A DNA stretch of 64,000 nt from the NCBI GenBank assembly GCA_019454045.1, contig SKCR01021399.1, forward strand, positions 35,371-99,370, in the 5' to 3' direction. The position numbers and the translations under genes are program-made. Below are positions 54,345 through 64,000 of this stretch, piece by piece. The stretch's first letter is position 1. The number at the start of each line of letters is the position of its first letter. The notes under the pieces were generated by a model that saw nothing but the letters and a program-made list of their open reading frames with translations, had not been told where the DNA came from and did no database searches. This DNA comes from Zanthoxylum bungeanum (lineage: Eukaryota > Streptophyta > Magnoliopsida > Sapindales > Rutaceae).

Positions 54345-56097
54345 AATTTGTGGATTTTGAGCTACAAACAAAAGTTTGAACCACCAGCGCTCGAGTCAAG
54401 CTCACTGCTTATTCGCAAAGTATCCAAGATTCTCTTAGGACTCTTTTAGAAGGGAACATGGAGGCAATTCATTAAAGATCAACCCGACTTTTTGCATGGG
54501 TCTCAGGAGTTGGACAGAGGATATATAGAGTTAGCTGTGGACTTGGAACAAGAAAACTCGGAACAATGCACTCGAGAGGTAATGCATGCCATAGCAGTCC
54601 AGGTTCAAATATATTTCAATTTATTTTGAAATATAACATGTTACATAGCCATTCTTTTCCTGAATAAAATTATTTACAGGTTCTTTAGTTAAATGTTGTG
54701 ACCAATGTTTCTACACCATCCGTGTACACACGTGACTTTTTTAACTGTCTTTTGCGATGTGTAGAGTGGTTCTGCATCTCTCCATGAAGGTTCTGGCTTA
54801 TCTCTCACACGGATATCATATAGGAGCAGGAACTTGTAGTTATTTTAGAGTTCATTATGTTCGTCGTCATTCCAAATTAAGCAAATATTGATCAGAATTG
54901 ATTTGATCATATTATTAATATGACCTTGCTTAGCAAATATTCCTAATTTGGTTACAGTCAGATTTAGGGTATTCCAAAATTGATAGAAAGTCTTCTTTAC
55001 CCCTAGACTTCAGATTAGGGCGCTTCGGTTCTTGATGGGAAACTGGCACGGAAATCTTGTTTACTCTTTTATACATACATACATACATACATACATTATT
55101 TAATTTGTAACGACCAGAGGCGTGAATTCAGCCGGCTGGAGATTTAACGGTTACGTCAAAATAGAGAAACTTGCAGTTACAGTCTTACAGATGACAGATC
55201 CACGCAACGGACGAACTACTGTTTAGTTTCTTCCTTCAATTAGAAAACTGGGCCAAAAGAAAAAAAAAAGAAAAGAAATAGTTAAACTGTGTCGTTTTGT
55301 TCATGTGTGAAACCAATTTTGTAAATAAGATCCCAATTTTTCCTCGCAATTATGTCAATAGCGTTGGACTCCAGAGCCCTGTGATTGATTTACTGTTTTC
55401 AGATATGTGGAGGTCAATTTGATTCCGAGTCCTGTGAATAATTTCTAATTCTTTGATTTTTAGAAATTTAGAAAAAGCAGAATAATTTACTATCAGATGT
55501 TTTTTATAATATAAACTTGAACTTAACAAGTTCATGCTGAGGGCAATACTGAGACTTGAGGTTATCATGTCCAGAGGTGGCTCTCTAAGTTTAAATTCTA
55601 AAACTCTATCTAAAATTAAGGCTCTAAATTAAAAAAATGAAAAAAACAAAAAAAATCAAATTTTAAGTTTATAATATGACAAATTTTGTGCCTCCACTAA
55701 CCATGTCAAACATGATTTGTGCTCATCATTTTAAGAACAATTTACATTAGTTATAAAGAAAAATATCTCCAAACTTATCATGACAATTTATTTCAAAAAA
55801 AAAAATAAAATGAAGTGTGGTGGCATGATAAATAAAATTATTGTGTTATTTTATAATCCACACGGAGACTGTCACCTCCTTTAGAATGAAGCTTTTGGAC
55901 AAGTTTTGAGATAGTTAACGTCCTAGAAAAAAACTATGGGAGCCAATAACAACTTCTATTAGGGGAAAAAACCCAGAAATAGGGGTCTAAAATTGTTCAC
56001 TAACCCAACTTTCAGATTCACATGGTGAAAAGTTTTGTACTCTGTAAAATTTCACATTCAATATGGATCCAAAACAAGAACAGTTTTACGCAGAATG
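54345..56097. other. Interval between the MTM stop and the convergent small gene
   Basis: The first several hundred bases are probably the MTM 3' UTR. A (CATA)n microsatellite lies at 55071-55097, an A/AG tract at 55258-55279, and A-rich tracts lie near 55630-55660 and 55795-55810. No further gene is supported. The 3' UTR of the minus-strand small gene should extend leftward from 56097. Confidence 0.55.
55071..55097. repeat. (CATA)n microsatellite
   Basis: Six to seven tandem CATA units downstream of the myotubularin gene. Confidence 0.95.
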
Positions 56098-58058
56098 CTA
56101 ACCATCTTCCTCGTCTGATGGAGAAGATTCATTGTCGTCATTCGAGTCCTTTTTCTCTGACCTTTCCTTCCTCTCCTGCCATCTTGCCCATATCCACCTC
56201 ATAACAAGAAACCCTCCAAGAGCATAAACCTGAAAGCAGATTAAACAATTTTACTTGCTGGTCACATCAAATGATCTATGTAGCATATGATACCCCACCT
56301 AGTGCAAAAAGGTTTGGTTAAGTTTGGTCTATATTTAACTACGTATCAGACTCATAGATCAGAATCCAGGAGGGTTTACAATAAGAAGCACCACCAGAAA
56401 TGAATGTTGTGGAAATCAGTAAGAATATAGATGATAATGCAGTCGCAGCATGGTAAAAATGATAGTACTAATACTATTAGCGTGCAGTTTTGCCAATCAA
56501 TCACGAAAAAAGATACAAATGGACTGTATGAAGAGTGAAGACAAATAAGAATATGGCAAATAATTACCGTTAATCTCCCTCTCTGTATTTTGAACCTCTA
56601 GCTGAGAAAATAAAAAAAAATGGAATAATGGAAGTCCCTCCAAAGAGGGTAAGGGATTAAGGCTTCAATAGTGTGGCTACAAATCAACAGTTTATACTTT
56701 CTACTTTCACTGTGTGAGACTGAGAGTAAGCAACTTCCTAATCCCTTGTGGAAGTGACCTCTTCACCGACCTTGCAAGCAACTACAGGGATGACTGTCCA
56801 TCAAGAAATCCAACTGTCATCCAGAGTACGACCTATATGGTCACATGCAAACATACGTCTAGTAATTGTAAAACTTCAGAGCACAAAGGAATACCAGGCT
56901 CCGTCACAGACTATATGGGATGATTAATCACCAAATTAATGATGTGAACATCCCCATAATAGATACATAAACGAAATGGATGTATCCATGAATTTTCCAG
57001 TTCCTTTAGATGTTTGAGGTAAAAAAGCTCAGTTACCATAAATTGCCAAGAAAAACAAATCAAATGCTAGCAGTAATATACCATGTCTCTACTGGCCGCA
57101 TCCTTTCATTCTCATCAAAGTTACTTAAAAGAACTTGGTGATTGGTCATATAAATCAATTCTTGCCTTCACCAAGGACGGTTACAACTTACAAGAAATAA
57201 AAGAGGACTCATTCTACCAAAATAAATAAGAAAACAATCCCTTTTGCCTAACGGTAACTACACTTCTGGACTACAATAAGAATCCTCTCACAAATTTATT
57301 TACCTTCAAAGCATCTTTAGAGCTCCAACATAAGATAAGACACAATATCAGATTAGCTAATATACTTGCTCTTGATCGCATTGCTCTTCCCAATATACTC
57401 TACTCTATTTTCTTACCGTCAGAAATCATTACATCATCTTGTAATTTCAAAAGAAAAACTACTGCTTGCTGCTTAACGAATCCAAAATATTACTACAAAT
57501 CCTTTTTCAGCAGCACAAAGATTTCCTTTTCATCAATTAGATAATGTACCATAAACAAACATCACAATCACGAGTAACAATTCATAAATTGAAAACCTTA
57601 AAACCTCTATAATTTTAATTTAAAAATACATATTATACAACTAGCAATACACTCATATAGTTCAAAAACCTAAATAAGAAAGTGACCTAAGCATAAAAAA
57701 CATCAAATAAGGCACTTGAGAACTTATATTGAAACTAACAACAATTATAAGCTTTTTTTTTTTTAAAAGTCAACACACTGTCTCGGGAACCAAACAGAGA
57801 CAGAAGAAAGCAAACCTGCCAGAGAACGACAGGATTGGAAGTCCGGCCGGCCGGCTCTTCGGCCTCGAACTCAATCGGCGCCGGAAGAATCGGACGCGTG
57901 GCGTCCGGAAACCTAACAAGATTCGGATTCACAGTAGCATTATTATCATCAGATTCAGTAACCGTCGTCGTTTTTGCACTCTCTTTAGAAACAACTGATT
58001 CTGCTTTCTTTGGTCGTTGATTGAAGAAAGGGATATTGAGTTGGAATTTTGGCCACAT
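56098..58058 (-). CDS. Small single-span membrane protein, two exons (124 aa)
   Basis: Exon 1 is 58058-57816 and exon 2 is 56229-56098 on the minus strand, joined over a 1586-bp GT-AG intron (CAG|GTTTGC .. TTTCAG|GTTTATG). The protein starts MWPKFQLNIPFFNQRPKKAE. It has a Ser/Thr-rich linker, then NPNLVRFPDATRPILPAP and EEPAGRTSNPVVLWQ, followed across the junction by one hydrophobic segment (VYALGGFLVMRWIWARW, about residues 76-98). It ends in a charged, acidic tail (NDDNESSPSDEEDG). This architecture fits an uncharacterised plant family of short tail-region-anchored membrane proteins. I cannot give a function or a gene symbol. No cleavable signal peptide is visible. It is head to head with the pyruvate kinase gene. 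Confidence 0.85.
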
Positions 58059-59165
58059 CTGTGAAACTTTGTTTCTGTTTTCTTGTTTGTAGGTTCAGAT
58101 TTGGAGCCCCGGGACAAAGCTATTATTATTTTATCGAAAATGAAACCGATACAGTCAAATGATACAGATTCAATTTTGTATGATCGAGATCCCACGTATT
58201 TTTTTATTGATTGTATATGTGTCAATTATTTATATCATTCTCGTAATAAAATAAAATATCCTCGTAATATTATGAAGTTTTGGTTGGACAACGAATAGTC
58301 AGTGACTACATTATTTTCTTTCTTCTTGTGACTACTCATAATCAGTCATTATGATATGATCAAGAATTAGTTGGCACATTACTTTGTATATTTCCATTTG
58401 TATTTACAATAATTGAGTTTTCATATAAACAATGCATAAAGGAGATAAAAAAATAATAATATACAATTATATACAAGAATTATAGTATCGTAATCGCAAT
58501 GATTTGTTATAATGTGTGTGAAGATTACGATTTGATTATTTCCTTAACTTACACATAAACTAATATTATTATAAAAATCAACCGGATGATATTATTATAT
58601 AAATGTAAAATAATAGGTATATAAAAAGAAGTGATATTGATTTTTGATAAATCTAAGTGGTCATTCAAATAGTATTATTAGAAATGATTTTATCTCCCTC
58701 AAGACTCAAATTAAGATGACAATTATTTTTTTTCTAGTTCATCCCTAGATATCTACAGAAATATTCGGGAGAAATTTGTCTTCAATCCCAATACCGAAAC
58801 TATATAGGAGATAAATGAACCCTATTAAGGTAAAAGTTTTTTTTATTAAGATACTAAAAAAATTCAATTGTTCTATTACATACATAAATATTATTTTTGC
58901 AAAAGCTAAAGTTAGTTAGTCAACAAAGAACAAAACTTTCAAAATAAAAAACAGTTGCAAGTGGAAAAAAATGCCTCTCCTGTCCTGTTCCTCTGGAGCA
59001 GCATCATTGTCAATCTGTCATTCTCAAAAATACACCACTTTAAAGAGGGTTGGTTTGCAAAACCGCAACATAAATAAATAATTAAATACCAACAACAAAC
59101 AAACAATTGAAATCACTCCAAGTTTCTTTCTCAAGTTCTCTGAAAATTTTAAAACAAAAGAAAAA
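58059..59165. promoter_or_regulatory. Divergent intergenic region (small membrane protein / pyruvate kinase)
   Basis: 1.1 kb between two start codons on opposite strands, so it must hold both promoters and 5' UTRs. It is AT-rich with no coding region. Pyrimidine-rich sequence ahead of the pyruvate kinase ATG (58960-59140) is likely its 5' leader. No specific factor site is claimed. Confidence 0.6.
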
Positions 59166-62100
59166 ATGCCTTCAAATAATTTACTTCTTGAGGAGCCGAT
59201 TAGAATGGCTTCAATTCTTGAGCCTTCAAAGCCAGTAAGTATGCACTCAGTTTAATTTTATTTCCACTAATTCCTTTTTGTTTTTGTTAGTTCTTAGTTT
59301 TATTTTTGTTAGAAGTGTTATTGTTACTTGATCTCTGTGTTTCTTGACTTCAACTACTGTGTTTGATTGCCGAGAAAATGTAAGAAAATGGAAGAGAAAT
59401 AGTATATAATTAGAATTTTCACTGGTAATTTAATTTCAAGTGCATTTTGTTTTTTTCACCCTTGTTAGGACTTAGGATAATCGTTCTGAAAGTAACACTG
59501 GAACAGTTATGAAGATGCTTTTTTATGCTACTACCTACTTCAATAATTCTGTGTTGCATTTCTTGTTTGACTGTTTGGTTGCTGTGAAAGTGTAGTAAAC
59601 GAAAGAAAATGGAATTTCATGTGCATTTTTTAGCTTTGGTAGGATATAGGTTCTGAAAGCAACAATGATAACTGTTATGGAGATTATATTTTTGCGCTAC
59701 CTCAATACTTCTGTGTTATATGTCTTGTTGATTGCTTGGTTACTGTGAAAGTGTAGGAAAGCCAAAGAAAATGGATGAGAAAAAAAAAAAATTAAAAACT
59801 TGATTTTTCACTTGTGATTTCAAGTGTGTTCTTAAGCTTTCCTTTTTGGGTTCGGGAAGTAACAAAGAAACAGTTATAAAGCTTATAGTTTATGCTACTT
59901 AGTTACTTCTGGGTTATGGTCTTGTTGAGTGTTTGGAGGAAGAATTTTGTTCTATAAGATACCGAAGTGGATGATTGACTTATTCCATACTAGAAATAAT
60001 CGCAGGAAATCTTTTGTTTACATGGATTCCTATTTCTCATTAATATCCCACGATCAAGGCAATTGACTAAAATACTGTAAAACCATTTCATAGAAGCTCA
60101 TTGATAGCTTCCTTTTTTAAAGCAAATCGACTTTGATTCTTATACAAGTTGCAATTAGTTCTTCCTCATTTCTGTATTGACTTTGTGTTTGGAACTTTGA
60201 TTATAATCAAGACTAAAGAGTTAGGTGCTTATTATATCTGAATTTTAATTCTTATTTGCATGTACTCTTTAGACTTTCTTTCCAGCAATGACGAAAATAG
60301 TTGGAACTCTTGGTCCAAGATCGCGAACTGTTGAGATAATATCTGGTTGCCTTATTGCAGGAATGTCAGGTATTACTCTTCTATCATGCTTGATTTCATA
60401 CTCTCTTTTTCCCCTTGAAGAATTGGTTTATTATTGTTTTATTATCTGTCTATGGTGCATTTGGGTTTTGGGGGAAAAAAGCACTTTCGAGTAGAAGCTT
60501 TTTACGTAGTAAATTTCTGAAAAAAAAATATATCAATAGATTTTCTAAAAGGTTTTTTGCTTCCCAACATGTTTATGAGAAAGGTCAAAGGAGTCTATTG
60601 GGTTCCTTTTTCCATAAGCATTTTTTTTTCTCAAAAAGTACTTTTATCTGCTGTAACCAAACACTACAAGATAGAATCAATAGCACATTTCTTTAATTTG
60701 AGACTGCTTTTTGCAAGCATTTTCAATTGGACCATTAGTATGCTCTATCTTTTGTTTGGTTCCCATGAAAATGAATGATAAGCATTATATATGTGATATG
60801 TCTTGTGTTCTTGAAAATCAGGTTGATAAAATAGGATGTCATGTGTTCTATAGGCTAATTATTTTTGTAGGTTGAGTAAACATTTTACTGATTTGTTGAT
60901 GTGGGACTATCAGTTTAAGATATTGTTCACACACTTTTGATGCTTTTTGTGTTCTTGTATTTGATTAAACCAACAAATCATAAGGTAAATACTATTTGTT
61001 TCTTTAGTAATTTCACCAAGCTAGATAGTTGGAACTGGACTTATTTTAAAGAATTGAAATTGACATGGATTGGTGTTTCGTTCTTCTGTTTCCTCCCTTC
61101 TTTCGGTCAGTGGCACGGTTTGATTTTTCATGGGGTGATGCTTCATATCACCAAGAGTCTCTAGAGAATTTAAAGATAGCTATCAGGAGTACCAAGAAGC
61201 TGTGCGCGGTAAGCTTGTTGTTCTCAAGTTGAAGACATTTGATTTGCCTCATGCAAATTAATGTGTGTTTCATCTTTATTCTAACATGTTTGGAGTTCTC
61301 TTTTTATGAATTAGTTATTCAGTTCCTGTTTTCTAGCCAAGTTTTGATGCATCATCAAGGCCATAAAACTGAGCTCGTAATTTCTAGGTTCTCATGTATT
61401 TTCTTTTATATCCATTGTCCAGGTTATGTTAGACACGATGGGTCCGGAGTTGCTAGTTGTTAATAAGAGTGAGCAACCCATTTCCCTCCAGGCAGACACT
61501 TCAGTTGTCCTTACACCAGATCAAGACAAAGAAGCCACTTCAAATTTACTGCCGATAAATTTTAGTGGACTATCAAAGGTCTTTACAGATTTTCTTTTTG
61601 GAATTATGAAATATTTTCATTTTTATAGTATTTTGGGTCACTTTTGTAGTATATTGTTCTATAAGTGCTTTTATGTTGGAGCCACACACTGCTAGCCATC
61701 AATTATCCAGAGAGACCAACTGACTATCGGTATGAATTCTGCCTTGTTCATCTTCTTAAAAGACTAAAGAGTCTTGAATAACTGTTTTGCACCTACCAAG
61801 AACAATTCTTGAACATTGTCCTCTCTGGGGTCTGAGTTTTCTTCTACAGCATTATAGCCCGTAGAGTTGACTTTTATGTAGTTCTTCAGCAGTTGGAGTT
61901 TACCTCCTTTCCATCTCACATTCTTATTCTGTAAGGATATGGAGTTATTTTGTCATTTGTGTATTTATTGGCGTTGTTTTGTGAACCTTGATTAGGAATG
62001 GGTTTAGTGTGCTGTCTTCTCATTGTTTTCTGAATTGCATCCTTTTTATACTCGGTATAAGGTTATCTTCATGGGAATTTGTCAGAAAATCTCAAATAGA

Positions 62101-64000
62101 CTGAACCTAGTTTTACATAATGCCTTTATCAAATGAAGTTACCTTCCGAAATATAGCATTAGCATAATTTGGGAAAAATTGGAATCGTAATCATTAATTT
62201 TGATAAGTTTCACAGGAAAAAAAAAATATTTATTCTGTATCTGAGAAGTTTTGAACAGGAAAAAATATGGGTTTTCTGTCTCTTTCACTTCCAATGTTAT
62301 TCATAGCGAGGTATTTGTTATTCATAGCAATGTTATTTATTAAATGAAGTTATCCTTCCGAAATATAGCATTAGCATAATTTGGGCAAAACTGGAATCGT
62401 AATCATTAATTTGGAGAAGTTTTTCAGGAAAAAAATGGTTATTCTGTCTCTGAGAAGCTTTGAACAGGAAAAAATATGGGTGGTTTTCTGTCTCTTTCAC
62501 TTCCAGTGTTATTCATAGCAAGGTATTTGTTATAACTAAGATTAATTTAGGGTGAGATGTGAATGGGGTGCATGGTACCTAGAAAAAAAAAATTTGATGA
62601 GGATTTTTTACCTCTCTTATGGGTCAGGGGCTACAACCCCTCTATATAATTGTTTTCCCTTTATTAGTTCTCTTCTGTTCTCTTCTTATGCCCTTCAGCA
62701 TCTGTCACAGTCAACATGAAGAATGTTATAGGTGCTTTAGTTATTTATATCCATTTTATCACGCGATTCCACTGCAGCTAGGTTCTGCTGCTGCCATAAC
62801 AAAATTGCTTAATTTGATCTTTGCAGGCAGTGAAGAAGGGAGACACCATATTTATTGGTCAATACCTTTTTACAGGAAAGGATTCTACTTCGGTAATGTT
62901 GGAGGTAAGGCAACGTGAGACATAAGTTCATTTATTAGATCAATGGTACTGCAGTTAGTCTCAGCTGACAGGGCACAACATTTAGCTTCATTTAGGCATG
63001 TAAGCTCACCTGTCTTCCAAGTCGGACATATTTGTGTTTATTCTTCCTTACAGCAAGAAAATAGTTTATTGGTTTTTTAGTTGTGGAGTTGCCTGCCTAA
63101 TTTATACAAGGAAGCCAGCTAATGAAAGCATGAATTAGCTGATCATCAACTTCAAATTAAAATGTTACTTATATGCTATTCATTTTACTTTCACGGGCAG
63201 GTTACTGAGGTGGATGGTGAAGATGTGGTTTGTCAGATAAAAAGTTCTGCTACCTTGGCTCGGCAGCTGTATACCTTGCATGTCTCTCAAATTCGCATTG
63301 ATCTTCCAACACTCACTGATAAAGATAAGGAGGTAAGTTATTATTTGTGTTTCAGGTACTTGGTGTTCAAAAAAATCATGAACTTGTGGTCAGAGCCAAT
63401 TTCATCCACCGGTTAAAGCTGGGGATGGATGTTGTTCTTTGCATCTGAGTTTTTCAATGGAGAATCTATTCTTTGAATTCAACTTTCTGGATTTATTATC
63501 CTGTAGTTTTCCTTTTTCTGACTGCCTGCACCTCTGAAAATGATTGAGTTGTCTCACCTCCCAGTGGCTTATATCAGATTGGTTTTGATTATGCTCATTT
63601 CCTTTGTAGCATTAGTAATTTAGTATAAAGTCGTTATAATTGAACTAATGCTTGCTTATGCTTCAATGGTCGGTAAATGAGGCATAGATGTATGCATATT
63701 ATCTTCCAAGATCCATTTGTAGTCAAGATATATGGATAAGTTCAGCGGATTGCTTTCAAGGAGCTTTTTACTTGTTTCACTATAATGTTTTATTGTGCCA
63801 TGTCAGGTCATCAGCACATGGGGTGTTCGAAACAACATAGATTTCCTTTCATTATCATATACGAGGCATGGAGAAGATGTTCGCCATGTAAGGAATTTCC
63901 TTGAAGGTCTTCTATAGTATATTCCACTTTGTTATTTTCCTTTGTACATTGTTATGATGGCTGTATGCAGGCCCGCAACTTTCTTTCTCAATTTGGTGAC
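59166..64000 (+). CDS. Cytosolic pyruvate kinase, divergent plant subgroup (5' part, cut by window end)
   Basis: Exons: 59166-59234, 60273-60369, 61111-61208, 61423-61578, 62827-62904, 63201-63332, 63807-63887, 63971-64000 and beyond. Phases agree throughout. They give the first 247 of roughly 525 residues. Pyruvate kinase transfers phosphate from phosphoenolpyruvate to ADP, the last step of glycolysis. The start [20 protein letters not shown] and the absence of a transit peptide match the cytosolic plant subgroup. The N-terminal barrel reads [14 protein letters not shown], then [19 protein letters not shown] and [12 protein letters not shown]. The B domain spans about residues 100-200, and the barrel resumes with [20 protein letters not shown]. 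Canonical NFSHG and LDTKGPEIR are altered to DFSWG and LDTMGPELL, as is usual in this subgroup. The catalytic KIEN segment lies beyond the window. Confidence 0.93.
62131..62532 (+). repeat. Tandem duplication (about 205 bp) in pyruvate kinase intron 4
   Basis: 62131-62341 and 62342-62532 align over their length (AAATGAAGTT, CCTTCCGAAATATAGCATTA, GGTTTTCTGTCTCTTTCACT). Only a modest number of substitutions and indels separate them. Confidence 0.9.

Noticed and set aside
59166..59238. Alternative pyruvate kinase exon 1 donor at 59239 with an acceptor at 60286
   Set aside because: It keeps the frame, but the GTAAGT donor at 59235 with the acceptor before 60273 gives the family-typical FFPAMTKIV sequence and a stronger splice site.

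Overview
The window is nuclear DNA of a flowering plant, probably a eudicot. Long AT-rich introns follow GT-AG rules, the single-copy genes are plant-type, and nested plant retrotransposons and hAT/Mutator-like DNA transposons make up well over half of the sequence. No prokaryotic genes, CRISPR arrays or tRNA/rRNA genes were seen.

Layout. (1) 1-14590, minus strand: an L1-type LINE (ORF1 at 13461-14590; endonuclease, reverse transcriptase and zf-RVT region at 1-3249), split by a 10.2-kb degenerate Copia element (Copia I, 3250-13442). Copia I's 3' LTR carries a 782-bp hAT MITE (10996-11777). (2) 14896-16852: a long-TIR, Mutator-like element with an unrecognised broken coding core, followed by a probable hAT-type MITE. 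(3) 18477-33940: Copia II, bounded by a perfect 5-bp duplication (GGAAC). Nested in it are a non-autonomous, Athila-like Gypsy derivative on the minus strand (21381-26799), a hAT MITE (29136-29682), and a 1.9-kb hAT element with an intact but internally deleted BED-finger transposase (31501-33427). (4) 34855-54344, plus strand: a 19-exon myotubularin-type phosphoinositide 3-phosphatase gene, about 847 residues, with active-site motif HCSDGWDRT. Its introns hold two hAT MITEs, an RTE-LINE fragment, a complete Copia (Copia III, 43768-48695) and a TRIM-like element. (5) 56098-58058, minus strand: a two-exon gene for a 124-residue single-membrane-span protein. (6) 59166-64000+, plus strand: the first eight exons of a cytosolic pyruvate kinase of the divergent plant subgroup, cut off by the window end. 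Genes 5 and 6 are head to head across 1.1 kb.

The three genes do not form a pathway. The myotubularin dephosphorylates phosphoinositides on membranes, the pyruvate kinase belongs to glycolysis, and the small membrane protein has no known role.

Most notable signals: a chain of near-perfect inverted repeats with a 3-nt spacer (usually TGG or TAG) across the Copia I LTR and leader; an 83-bp exact duplication flanking the Gypsy derivative in place of a short target duplication; a repeated hairpin-plus-polypurine-tract module in that derivative; an array of GGCGCC palindromes in its LTRs; and an out-of-frame myotubularin exon 11 beside the Copia III insertion.
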